NCBI RefSeq assembly: GCF_016862895.1
Contig: NZ_BONV01000002.1
Location: 310,001 to 374,000 of the forward strand
DNA from: Planotetraspora kaengkrachanensis
Lineage (GTDB): Bacteria; Actinomycetota; Actinomycetes; Streptosporangiales; Streptosporangiaceae
Direction of reading: 5' to 3'
DNA length: 64,000 nt
The first letter of the stretch is position 1. Each line of letters begins with the position of its first letter. The translations under genes and the position numbers were made by a program. Positions 54,201 through 61,468 of the stretch are shown piece by piece. The notes beneath the pieces were generated by a model. The model was given only the letters and a program-made list of their open reading frames with translations, ran no database searches and was not told the origin of the DNA.

Positions 54201-54327
54201 CGGAGACGGGCCGGCCGGGCTCCAGTGCGAGCCGAGACAGCAGCATGCGGAGCCGTACTCCGCTGATCTCCGCGGGCTCGCCGCCGTCCAGATAGGCCTT
54301 GACGGGGCCGAGAACCTCAACTCGCAC
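51274..54327 (-). CDS. SARP/AfsR-type regulator (BTAD, NB-ARC ATPase, TPR)
   Basis: A protein of about 1017 residues. VRVEVLGPVKAYLDGGEPAE starts a winged-helix of the OmpR-like SARP type (RLRMLLSRLALEPGRPVSAE), followed by the BTAD domain (to ~250, ending LADELGVDPAQELQEIHLAL). The ATPase has VGPGGSGKTRLSLE, LLLLDNCEHL and RILATSREAL; the C-terminal ~450 residues are TPR-like. It lacks a C-terminal LuxR domain. Such proteins activate secondary-metabolite or exporter genes. GTG 54327 gives the standard N terminus; TTG 54363 is the outer limit. The neighbouring orphan ABC ATPase is a possible former target. Confidence 0.92.
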   Translation of the reverse strand: MRVEVLGPVKAYLDGGEPAEISGVRLRMLLSRLALEPGRPVSAETLIDDLWGEEAPAGASAALHSLVARLRKALGGAATLELVAGGYRLPVRAQDVDACQFEELVARGRRELVAGTHKEAASLLGAALRLWHGAALADVQEAPFADPVVTRLHNLRHAAAEDRIDAELHLGRHAEVLADLESLAAAHPLSERLAGLRMRALTAAGRQGDALAAYAEIRGRLADELGVDPAQELQEIHLALLRGEIERPAAPAESAPSRLPAQLTSFVGREPELAQLGSLLSVGRLVTIVGPGGSGKTRLSLEAVARDPAHARGRVWFVSLAGVSAADQIVDAVLGALNGRLYEGGEAAPLERISELLDVGDALLLLDNCEHLVEAAAELVDQLLVRLPQLRILATSREALAITGEALCHLGPLDVPRDSTAAAEATAVRLFVDRASSVRPGFALDASTVEAVVEICWRLDGMPLALELAAAKLRSMSVEQIAGRLDDRFRLLSSGSRAALPRQRTLLAVVEWSWDLLDEQERALARRLAFFPGGADLPALETVCAGAQLPVEEIVYVIGSLVEKSIVQETGDRYRMLETVRAYALGRLAESGDDLAVPYSDYFLALAERNEPLLRTREQLAAIAVFDAEYDNLMHGLRQAADPSRFVGALFWYWGISGRNAQFESYLQYGGALPEQAKAAFGVARASMDVDSAGAREFHPARPLMRMAQLATASAGESDLEDALVSPDPWVRASAHWARDFLLTEQGDLQSGAASRQEAMRGFEEIGDRWGLVISLLPLARDHSMRGEHGPAIAALERAVALSSELGTEDHLYLSRARLARERRRSGDLDGALRDIQATHRRARELGHRRMEVNILVGLANVHRLSGDLVQADRILDELAAAQGESARDLLVSTRLENLLARGDAVRARKLLPEAVGSLITQSYSAGLAWAAELLAGVLALEGDPEGAAAALGMSQAIRGEFDHGEPELRALADRLTERLGEEGYAQAYRLGAETPRQEAIDRVAGLVLADQEAFPR

Positions 54328-54398
54328 TGGGCCAGAATGCCGGAAAGGTTCTGTTTGATCCAATTAGCCGCGCGATGAGTTCCCTCTAACCGGCCGCT

Positions 54399-54545
54399 AT
54401 GCGACTCATGCCAATCGACCTGGGCGTCGACTTCACCCAGGGCGAGAAGTGGAAGCCCCACACGGTGGTCGACCGCAACCTGTTCACCAGGCAGAACCCT
54501 GCCTCGGCAGCCGTCCTGGCTGAACGACTGCTCGAAGTCCTCTGA
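54399..54545 (+). pseudogene. DJ-1/PfpI glutamine-amidotransferase-like C-terminal fragment
   Basis: A 48-residue frame reads DLGVDFTQGEKWKPHTVVDR and NLFTRQNPASAAVLAERLLE, the last strand-helix of DJ-1/PfpI proteins (VV.D.NL.TGQNP.SA..LA..LL). The nucleophilic Cys region is absent and SARP sequence on the other strand adjoins upstream. Residual fragment; translation from ATG 54399 is possible but unlikely to be useful. Confidence 0.65.
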
Positions 54546-54579
54546 CGCCGCCCGGTCGGACCGAGCAGCCGGTATCGCA

Positions 54580-55011
54580 TCACGCCACGTCTCTTGCGGA
54601 CAGTTCGAAGGATCCCGTGTCGATCCCGCGGGCCAGGATGCGCCGCGGGTGGATGCGGATCCACGCGGAATCGAACGGCATGGTGGCTCCGATGCGTTCG
54701 CCGACCGCCTCGCCGCCGGTGGTGTGCGTCTCCGCGCGTCCCCGGATCTCGATGCCGCGCGGAGTCCAGGGGTCGACAGAAGCCAGGTCGTCGACGACGA
54801 ACGCGACGTCAGGGTGGCGTTCCGCGTCGCGGAACTTCTTACTCGCGGCCATGCCGGTGCCGGCGTGCCCGGCGATCACGATGGTCTGGGTCTCCGGGTC
54901 GTAGAAGACCCCAACGGGCACGATGTGCGGCCGGCCGCCGGGCCCGACCGTGGCCAGACGTCCGAGCGGCTGGCTCTTCAGATACTCGATCTCGTTGTCG
55001 GTGAAGGTCAT
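54580..55011 (-). CDS. PPOX-class F420/FMN-dependent enzyme
   Basis: A 143-residue split-barrel protein: FTDNEIEYLKSQPLGRLATV, GPGGRPHIVPVGVFYDPETQ, GMAASKKFRDAERHPDVAFV, DPWTPRGIEIRGRAETH and WIRIHPRRILARGID. The LGRLATVGPGGRPH start and the IRIHPRRILARGID end are hallmarks of the actinobacterial PPOX-class group that uses F420H2. ATG 55011. The divergent XRE gene at 55113 is a likely regulator but is damaged. Confidence 0.9.
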   Translation of the reverse strand: MTFTDNEIEYLKSQPLGRLATVGPGGRPHIVPVGVFYDPETQTIVIAGHAGTGMAASKKFRDAERHPDVAFVVDDLASVDPWTPRGIEIRGRAETHTTGGEAVGERIGATMPFDSAWIRIHPRRILARGIDTGSFELSARDVA

Positions 55012-55112
55012 GAACCCAGTCTGTGGAGCCGGGCGCACGCTGGGGAGGCCGGGGCGAGACCAGCCCTCGCACGGCCATGATCCGCTCATGGCTTCAGCCG
55101 TACACTCTGGCT

Positions 55113-55788
55113 GTGAGCGCCGATTTGGGGACATTCCTGCGCAGTCGCAGAGAGGCCGTCACCCCGAGCCGGGTGGGACTGCCCACCGGACAGCGTCGCC
55201 GCACGCCGGGCCTGCGGCGAGCCGAACTGGCCACCATCTCCGGCGTCAGCGTGGACTACCTGACACGGCTGGAGCAGGGGCGCGATCGGCACCCGTCTCC
55301 GCAGGTCCTCGCCGCGCTCGCGGACGCCCTGCACCTGTCCGTCGGTGAGCGCGTCCAGCTTCGCAACCTGGCCAAGACGGCCTCCGGCGCCGACGTCCTG
55401 TGCCCCGGGGGCCTGCCGCCCGAGCGGGAGGTGCGCCCCACGATGCGGACGCTGCTGGACCGGCTGGAACCCCACTCCGGCCGCGCTCCTCGCCGAGTCC
55501 TCCCGCGACGATCCGCACCTCGCTCACCTCGTCGACGAACTGACCATCGTGGCAGGCGCCTCGTTCGCCGAACGGCTGAACGCCATACCGGTCGCACCTC
55601 ACCGCACCGGTGTCGAACGGCTCATCCACCCCGAGGTCGGGGAACTGCGACTGGCCTACGAGACCCTCGACGCCGAGGGCCAGCGCCTGGTCGTCCATCT
55701 CCCCGCTGACGACGCCACCGCCGCCGCGCTCGACCGCCTCAACGGGCGCCGGCCCGGTGCCCTGCGCGCGGTGGAGCCGTACGCGTAG
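55113..55788 (+). pseudogene. XRE/MmyB-type regulator with internal deletion and frameshift
   Basis: From GTG 55113 the helix-turn-helix is intact (SADLGTFLRSRREAVTPSRV, GLRRAELATISGVSVDYLTR) up to TMRTLLDRLEP near 55470. The next recognisable part is in another frame: SSRDDPHLAHLVDELTIVAG, HPEVGELRLAYETLDAEGQR and ending AVEPYA. About 70 residues of the MmyB-like ligand domain between them are missing. The product would be a lone DNA-binding domain with an unrelated tail. Confidence 0.75.
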
Positions 55789-55822
55789 CGAAGGATCTCG
55801 AGAACCGCGGCGCCCGGCAGGG

Positions 55823-56305
55823 TCAGCGGGGTGCCAACTCCACCACGGCGGCGTTGCCGCCGGCATCGATCTTGACTATGGCCGCCATGCGGTCGTCCGC
55901 CAGTTCGTTCTGCGCCCGCAGGGCCTCGGCCTGCGAGAGGAACAGGCTGTCGATGCCGCACGACAGCCGTGCGTGGCCTGCGGATTCACAGGCGATGTAG
56001 GGGCCGCTCGCCGGTCGCTGCCGCATGACGCCCGATCCCTTCCACAGGCCGCCGTCCCGCGCCAGCGGAACGTACACCGGGCCCGGCCGGCCATCGGCCC
56101 TGGGCAGGCCCGGATAGTCCAGCTGGGCGTACGCGCCACGCAGTGGGTCGATCGGGTCGACCAGGCCGACGGCCAGCCGGTACTCCATGCCGGTCACCCT
56201 CGCCGACAGCCGCGGGGCCACGGCTGCCACCAGCAGCACGGCCTGGAGGACGAGGGCCCCGGCGACCGGCACCGGGTGGGACGAGAACACTGATCGGCTG
56301 TTCAT
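55823..56305 (-). CDS. GDYXXLXY-family membrane-anchored protein
   Basis: A 160-residue protein with one N-terminal membrane segment (PVAGALVLQAVLLVAAVAPR) and an external domain containing LRGAYAQLDYPGL. This is the family motif position GDYxxLxY, here with Ala instead of Asp. Two Cys (in IACES and LSCGID) may pair. ATG 56305 follows GAGAGGATCCC. It follows the DUF2157 gene on the same strand (104 bp). These two families usually occur together and are thought to act together at the membrane; function unknown. Confidence 0.82.
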   Translation of the reverse strand: MNSRSVFSSHPVPVAGALVLQAVLLVAAVAPRLSARVTGMEYRLAVGLVDPIDPLRGAYAQLDYPGLPRADGRPGPVYVPLARDGGLWKGSGVMRQRPASGPYIACESAGHARLSCGIDSLFLSQAEALRAQNELADDRMAAIVKIDAGGNAAVVELAPR

Positions 56306-56409
56306 GGGATCCTCTCCAGGCGCCCATGACCGGCTCTGCTCATGTCGTGGCGTTCTTCCGGACAGCGTGTGGCCGGGACCGTCCATCGCGCGCCCGGCGT
56401 TCGGGCCGG

Positions 56410-57570
56410 TCATCGCATGGCCTCCATCAGGCGCCGGCGGCCGTGGTTCACCAGGAGGCCCGACCCGATGAACACCACGCCGAGTGCCAGGAACAGCGCC
56501 GCCCCGGTGAGCAGGGGCTGGAAGACGGCGAAGCTCTGGATGATGACGAAGAGCACCAGCGCGGCGGTGACCAGGTAGACGAGGTGGGACAGATCACGCC
56601 GTGCCGCGACGACGGCGAACCAGGCGGCCGCCAGCACGTAGGCCAACGTGCCCTCCACGGCCCGCGCCGTCTGCTCGGCGCTGAATTCGCCGGTGTGCCA
56701 GGAGGTGCCCAGCGGGGCCCACGCCACCAGGAGCAGCGCGACCACGATCATGCTCACGACGGCGAGGACCTCCCGCCGTCCATCCCTGCCGGCCAGGAAG
56801 ACGGCTGCGCCGATGGCGATTCCCGCGGCGGCAAGCCCCGCCCACAGCGCGGGCGACCAGAACGAGGGGCCGGCGCTCACACCGGGGAAGGCGGCGACGA
56901 ACAGCCCGAACAGTGCCGCCACCACCCCGGCCAGTCGCCACGGCCCGGCGAATCGGGCCAGGCGTCCGCCGTCGTGGAGGTTCGCGATCGCGGACGACAC
57001 CCCACCGGCGGCGAGCATGCCGACGGCGATCGCGGCGGCCCCGCCGTTCTGCTCACCGATAAGCCAGCCGTACCACGCTGATGCGAGCGCCAGGGCCATG
57101 ACGAGGGGGCCCATGGCAGCCGTGGCGTACGCGTACGCCAGCGCGCCGCCCGCCCACACACCGAGCAGGCTGGAGCTGTAGGCGGGGACCTGCAGGCTCT
57201 GCGCCGCCTGGAAGATCACCCCGCCTGCGGCGAACACGCTGACCAGCCTTGCCGCCTGCCGTCCGCCCCGGGAAGGAACGGTCTCACCCACGACTGCAGC
57301 GGCGATCCAGATCACCGTGATGCCCACGAACCGGAGCAGCGGTGACAACTGGTCGAGGTTGGCCGTGACGAGCCAGATCAGCCCGACGCCCAGGAAGCCC
57401 CCGCCGAGCAGAAGCGCCAGCCTCTCCAGGCTGAGCCACCGGCTCGGGACGTATCCGGCCTCGATGCGCCGTGCGGCGCCTTCGTCGATGAGGCCCTCGG
57501 CCTGCCATCGGGCCAACTCGGCCCGTAGCCAGGCCAGGCGTCGAACGGGAACACGCCGCGTGAATTCCAT
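56410..57570 (-). CDS. DUF2157 membrane protein
   Basis: A 386-residue protein. A soluble N-terminal helix pair (LAWLRAELARWQAEGLIDEG AARRIE in continuous sequence) is the DUF2157 signature, followed by about twelve hydrophobic helices, for example LALLLGGGFLGVGLIWLVTA and LLTGAALFLALGVVFIGSGL. ATG 57570 follows AGGAAGGGCGGG. Transcribed with the GDYXXLXY gene. The pair resembles a small membrane system of unknown role. Confidence 0.88.
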   Translation of the reverse strand: MEFTRRVPVRRLAWLRAELARWQAEGLIDEGAARRIEAGYVPSRWLSLERLALLLGGGFLGVGLIWLVTANLDQLSPLLRFVGITVIWIAAAVVGETVPSRGGRQAARLVSVFAAGGVIFQAAQSLQVPAYSSSLLGVWAGGALAYAYATAAMGPLVMALALASAWYGWLIGEQNGGAAAIAVGMLAAGGVSSAIANLHDGGRLARFAGPWRLAGVVAALFGLFVAAFPGVSAGPSFWSPALWAGLAAAGIAIGAAVFLAGRDGRREVLAVVSMIVVALLLVAWAPLGTSWHTGEFSAEQTARAVEGTLAYVLAAAWFAVVAARRDLSHLVYLVTAALVLFVIIQSFAVFQPLLTGAALFLALGVVFIGSGLLVNHGRRRLMEAMR

Positions 57571-57760
57571 CCCGCCCTTCCTCTCGCACTCACACGCCGA
57601 GAAGGCGCCCTCTCAGGAGACCGACGGCCCTTCAGGACGATCTCACCGCCTCGGCGTCGTCATCGATCCGAGTCTCGGACAGGGAGAGGAACTGGTGATG
57701 AGTACGCATACTCAGCGAGAACGCGTACTTCGCACCAATCTGTACGCCAAATGCGGATAA
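57571..57760. other. intergenic stretch upstream of the DUF2157 gene
   Basis: It contains the promoter region for the minus-strand DUF2157 unit and a small palindrome GAGTA-CGCA-TACTC (57700-57713). Nothing else is recognisable. Confidence 0.4.
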
Positions 57761-57853
57761 GGCGGCACTGGCGGCACCGAAGCCGTCTACCGTAAGCAGA
57801 TCCGCCCGGCACTGCTCGGCGGAGCCGAAGCCATGGACCGGATCTTCACGTGA
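57761..57853 (+). pseudogene. tyrosine-recombinase (phage integrase) C-terminal tail
   Basis: The frame between TAA 57758-57760 and TGA 57851-57853 reads GGTEAVYRKQIRPALLGGAE then AMDRIF. This resembles the end of actinobacterial tyrosine integrases, where the nucleophile Tyr sits in VYR.Q.RP followed by GA.AMD.IF. No other part of an integrase and no tRNA or repeat typical of an attachment site is visible. It suggests an old integrated element. 57854-58288 holds nothing further that I recognise. Confidence 0.45.
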
Positions 57854-58288
57854 TCAATCCGTTGGAACTGCCCGGAGCTACGGAGACGGGTTCGGTCACT
57901 TCGCTGTCCCCAGCTGATGCCACGCATGACTGCAACCGTCGGCGCAGGAGCGCGAGAGTACGCGGGCGTCCACGGTCTCGGCCAACCCTGTCTACTGGAG
58001 GTTTCCGAGTTGGCGGCCGGCCACGACGGCTGACCGGGCATGGGTCATGAGCGCCGTCACGGACCTCAGAGCTGCTCGACGGTTTCGTCACGATGCATTC
58101 ACGAAATAGGAAATAATTTGCCGGTTTAAGGCATCCGTTTCCGACATCCGGACTGCACTCTTCATCCAGGGTAGATATGAAATACAGCGACCTTTGGGGG
58201 ACGCCTTCGAACATTGACTGTTCACCGCAGCGTCGGCGCGACCCACAAGCCGATGCCTCGCGTTCACCACCCTCGAAAGAAGGCAGCC

Positions 58289-58444
58289 ATGATCATCGTT
58301 GGAATCATCCTGCTGATCATCGGATTCCTGACCGGCATCTCCATTCTGTGGACCATCGGGATCATCGTCCTCGTCATTGGATTGGTGCTCATGCTGATGG
58401 GCCGCGTAGGCAAGCCCGTCGGAGGCAGAAAGCACTACTTCTGA
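58289..58444 (+). CDS. DUF6131 small hydrophobic protein
   Basis: A 51-residue protein made of two membrane helices, MIIVGIILLIIGFLTGISIL and WTIGIIVLVIGLVLMLMG, then RVGKPVGGRKHYF. The W-T-I-G-I middle and the G-G-R-x-H-Y-F end fit the actinobacterial DUF6131 family. GAAAGAAGG precedes ATG 58289. Function unknown; often stress-induced in my recollection. Stands alone. Confidence 0.88.
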   Translation: MIIVGIILLIIGFLTGISILWTIGIIVLVIGLVLMLMGRVGKPVGGRKHYF

Positions 58445-58500
58445 CACACTCATGCCCGGCACTCAGCCGGATGTTCGTCACCACGGTCAGCCTCCCGGCC

Positions 58501-58535
58501 GCCGGCGCCCGCCGGCGCCCGCCGGCGCCCGCCGG
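58501..58535. repeat. 10-bp tandem repeat, 3.5 copies
   Basis: GCCGGCGCCC occurs three times in a row and is followed by a partial GCCGG. Each unit is itself nearly palindromic, so the block could fold into hairpins. Located 57 bp after the DUF6131 stop. Confidence 0.8.
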
Positions 58536-58546
58536 AGGCACCGGCT

Positions 58547-58760
58547 CTACCACCAACTGGTGCAGGTGGTCACCTGGTTGAGTGTGTATCCGCAGGCGCG
58601 AAACTGATACGACGGATCATTGCTGGTGGCTTTGGCCGCGGAAGTCTTAGAGGTCCCCATGGTCGACTGGGAAGGGCCCGCACTGTAACCAGCTGCGACC
58701 ACCGTCTCGGGTCCAGTCCATCCAGACCGATTCTTCGGTTCTCGTGTTGCCTTCGATCTT
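58547..58760 (-). pseudogene. frameshifted C-terminal remnant of a secreted protein
   Basis: On the minus strand one frame reads NTRTEESVWMDWTRDGGRSW then LQCGPFP; a few bases later another frame continues STMGTSKTSAAKATSNDPSY, QFRACGYTLNQVTTCTSWW and stops at 58547. Together they resemble the end of secreted proteins with VW.D...DGG.TW, a Cys pair and a terminal C-T-S-W-W. The start is missing and a terminator (58789-58819) lies just upstream. Confidence 0.5.
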
Positions 58761-58788
58761 GGCATCGTTGTCGCACCCGGAGATCGAA

Positions 58789-58819
58789 AACGCCCCGGCC
58801 GTGATCGGCTCGGGGCGTT
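58789..58819. terminator. terminator-like hairpin
   Basis: AACGCCCCG and CGGGGCGTT form a 9-bp stem, extended inside by GCC/GGC with one unpaired T. Positioned downstream of the ArsR gene (minus strand), which it probably terminates. Confidence 0.7.
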
Positions 58820-58881
58820 AGTGCTGTTCAGGTGTCGTGGTCGGGGGCAGGCCGAGCTGGCGGCCTTCGGCTTTTCAGGCG

Positions 58882-59265
58882 TCAACCACCGGCCACGGGG
58901 TGGGCCTCGTGAACGCTGGTGTCATTGCCCGGGTGGTCGGGGAGATCTCGGTCGGCGTGGTCGGCGTGGAACAGCGCTTCGTCCAGCAGCCGCCGTACGT
59001 GGACGTCCGCGGCGGAGTAGTAGACGAAGGTGCCTTCGCGGCGGCCTTTGACGAGGCCGGCCAGCCGCAGCTTGGCGAGGTGCTGGCTGACCGTGGTGGG
59101 CGTGGCGCCGACGAGCTCGGCGAGGCAGGCCACGGACGATTCGCCCTGCAGCAGCGCCCACAAGATCTTCATCCGGGTGGGGTCGGCCAGCAGCCGCAGT
59201 GACTCGGCCGCCAGGTGCACCTGCTCCTCGCTCGGCATCTGGAAGTCCGATAGAGACGTGTGCAT
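58882..59265 (-). CDS. ArsR/SmtB metal sensor of the NmtR (Ni/Co) type
   Basis: A 127-residue repressor: LAAESLRLLADPTRMKILWA, LAELVGATPTTVSQHLAKLR and the wing REGTFVYYSA. Helix 5 carries Asp87, His89, His100 and His103 (DVHVRRLLDEALFHADH), exactly the D-x-H-x10-H-x2-H spacing of the NmtR Ni/Co site (D91, H93, H104, H107 in the mycobacterial protein). More His follow in the C-terminal tail (H111, H119, H122). No ArsR-type CxC in helix 3. ATG 59265 has GAGGAC nearby; ATG 59283 is possible. Divergent from the P1B-4 ATPase, which it should derepress on metal binding. Confidence 0.9.
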   Translation of the reverse strand: MHTSLSDFQMPSEEQVHLAAESLRLLADPTRMKILWALLQGESSVACLAELVGATPTTVSQHLAKLRLAGLVKGRREGTFVYYSAADVHVRRLLDEALFHADHADRDLPDHPGNDTSVHEAHPVAGG

Positions 59266-59286
59266 GTCCTCAGCGTACGCCATAGT

Positions 59287-59324
59287 CGACTACTTGAATA
59301 CCTGCGTGACTACGCATATATGAT
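59287..59324 (+). promoter_or_regulatory. leaderless promoter and operator of the metal-export ATPase
   Basis: TTGAAT (59294-59299) is a -35 with TATATG (59317-59322, 17-bp spacer) or TATGAT (59319-59324, 19-bp spacer) as -10; GTG 59331 follows at six bases, so the transcript should be leaderless. TGCGT-GACT-ACGCA and the AGTCGACT palindrome in the same stretch are candidate ArsR half-sites. GACTAC occurs twice, 20 bp apart. Confidence 0.65.
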
Positions 59325-59330
59325 GATGCG

Positions 59331-61337
59331 GTGATAGCGAGTAAGGGCGCTGACGTGCTCGAACATCGACAGAGGCCGAGAGAAGTCGTGTCAGCGCAGC
59401 CACGCCGTACCCGCTTACTGCGTTTGGCGGAAGTCAGATGGGCGCTTGCGGCGACTGTGCTCTTCGCGGGGGGCGGCATAGGGCAGTTGGCCGGGACTCC
59501 CATGTGGGTGTGGTGGGCCCTGTACGCGGCCTGTTACGCCGCAGGGGGGTGGGAACCGACCCTGTCCGGGCTGCGCGCACTCACGGAACGACGCCTGGAC
59601 GTCGACCTGCTCATGGTGGCCGCGGCCCTCGGCGCCGCCGCGATCGGGCAGATCACCGACGGCGCCCTGCTGATCGTCATCTTCGCCACGTCGGGAGCGC
59701 TGGAGTCCTACGCCACGCAACGGACACAGGACTCGGTGCGTGGGCTCCTCGACCTGACCCCGGATACGGCGACCGTCCTCCGTGGCGATGGGACCGAACA
59801 TGTCGTGCCCGCCTCGGACCTGGCCGTCGGTGACGTGGTTCTCGTCCGGCCGGGAGAACGTGTCGGAGCGGACGGCCAGGTCCTCGATGGGGCGAGTGAC
59901 GTCGACCAGGCCACCATCACCGGAGAGCCACTCCCCTCCCCCAAGCAGGTCGGGGACGAGGTGTTCGCCGGGACCGTGAACGGCACGGGAGCCCTTCGCG
60001 TGCGGGTCGAACGACCGGCGGGCGACACCGTCCTCGCCCGGATCGTCGCCATGGTGCAGGAAGCCGGCACCACCAAGGCCCGGACTCAACTGTTCATCGA
60101 GAAGGTCGAGCAGCGTTACTCGGTCGGCATGGTCATCGCGACTCTGCTGCTGTTCGCCGTGCCGTTGTCCTTCGGCGCGGACTTCCAGCCGACCCTGTTG
60201 CGCGCGATGACGTTCATGATCGTCGCCTCGCCCTGCGCGGTCGTCCTGGCCACCATGCCGCCCCTGCTGTCGGCGATCGCCAACGCCGGACGGCACGGCG
60301 TCCTCGTCAAATCCGCCGTCGTCCTCGAACGACTGGGCGCGAGCAGCGTGGTCGCGTTCGACAAGACCGGCACCCTGACCGAGGGCACTCCCCGCGTAAC
60401 GGAAGTCCGCATCCTGCCGGGCGTCGTCGGGAGCGACAGCGAATTGCTGGCTCTGGCCGCCTCCGCCGAGAACCCGTCAGAGCATCTCCTCGCCCGAGCG
60501 GTGGTGGCCGCCGCCCACAAGGCCGGTCTTTCCCTGGAGCATGCGGAGGAGTTCTCCGCCCTGCCGGGCCGCGGTGTCCGTGCCCGCGTCGCCGGCCGCT
60601 TGGTCGAGGTCGGCAGCCCGGCACATCTGCTCGGCACGACCGAGCCTGACGACGTCGTCGTCACGGACGTCGCGAGCCTTGAACTCGATGGCCAGACCGC
60701 GGTGGTCGTGCGGGTGGACGGGCGCGTCGCCGGGGTCGTGGGCCTCGCCGATCATCTGAGGCCCGGGGCCGCCCAAGCCGTCGAGCAGATCGCCACCCTC
60801 ACCGGGACCGGCCCGGTCGTGCTCACCGGCGACAACCCGCGCGCGGCACGTCGGATCGCATCCCAGCTCGGCATCACCGATGTCCACGCCGGCCTGCTCC
60901 CCCACGAGAAGGTCGACGCCGTACGCGCGCTGGAAGCCGGCGGGCACAAGGTCATGCTGGTCGGAGACGGCATCAACGACGCACCGGCACTCGCAGCGGC
61001 GCACACCGGACTCGCCATGGGACGGGCAGGATCCGACCTCGCGCTGCAGACAGCCGACGCGGTCATCGTCCGGGACGACCTGTCGACGATTCCCGCAATC
61101 ATCGCCCTGTCCCGCCGGGCCCGACGGCTCGTCACCGCGAACCTGATCATCGCTTCGGCGTTCATCTCGGTCCTGGTGGCCTGGGACCTGCTGGGAGACC
61201 TGCCGCTACCGCTGGGCGTCGCCGGGCACGAAGGGTCCACCATCATCGTCGGGCTCAACGGTCTACGCCTTCTACGAACAGCGGCCTGGCAACATTCAGA
61301 CACGAAGAAGCGACACCGAAAGGGTGAGCTCTCCTGA
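59331..61337 (+). CDS. P1B-4-type heavy-metal ATPase (Co/Ni/Fe/Zn exporter, CtpD/CtpJ-like)
   Basis: A 668-residue P-type ATPase. Actuator ITGEPLPSPKQVG, phosphorylation site FDKTGTLTEGTPR (Asp344), ATP-binding HLLARAV region and hinge MLVGDGINDAPALAAAHTGL. The membrane metal motif is SPC (residues 300-302, VASPCAVV) and helix 8 has HEGST (His633), which together define the P1B-4 subgroup that exports Co2+, Ni2+, Fe2+ or Zn2+. No N-terminal metal-binding domain. GTG 59331 is likely leaderless. Divergent from the NmtR-like sensor: a classic sensor-exporter pair. Confidence 0.93.
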   Translation: MIASKGADVLEHRQRPREVVSAQPRRTRLLRLAEVRWALAATVLFAGGGIGQLAGTPMWVWWALYAACYAAGGWEPTLSGLRALTERRLDVDLLMVAAALGAAAIGQITDGALLIVIFATSGALESYATQRTQDSVRGLLDLTPDTATVLRGDGTEHVVPASDLAVGDVVLVRPGERVGADGQVLDGASDVDQATITGEPLPSPKQVGDEVFAGTVNGTGALRVRVERPAGDTVLARIVAMVQEAGTTKARTQLFIEKVEQRYSVGMVIATLLLFAVPLSFGADFQPTLLRAMTFMIVASPCAVVLATMPPLLSAIANAGRHGVLVKSAVVLERLGASSVVAFDKTGTLTEGTPRVTEVRILPGVVGSDSELLALAASAENPSEHLLARAVVAAAHKAGLSLEHAEEFSALPGRGVRARVAGRLVEVGSPAHLLGTTEPDDVVVTDVASLELDGQTAVVVRVDGRVAGVVGLADHLRPGAAQAVEQIATLTGTGPVVLTGDNPRAARRIASQLGITDVHAGLLPHEKVDAVRALEAGGHKVMLVGDGINDAPALAAAHTGLAMGRAGSDLALQTADAVIVRDDLSTIPAIIALSRRARRLVTANLIIASAFISVLVAWDLLGDLPLPLGVAGHEGSTIIVGLNGLRLLRTAAWQHSDTKKRHRKGELS

Positions 61338-61468
61338 ACGCAGAACCAGGCCAGTACCGCCGTAGCTCGCGCGGCCGGCTTCCACCTCAGTGACCTGCCA
61401 CTGGTGACCAGGAAGAACAGCCGATACGACCTCCGGACATGGCTGCACCACCGGGACACCGGCCTCGA

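Noticed and set aside
51220-54378. A 1052-codon open frame on the plus strand
   Set aside because: It is the antisense shadow of the SARP/AfsR gene; composition is Gly/Arg/Gln-rich without motifs, whereas the minus strand shows clear BTAD and P-loop motifs.
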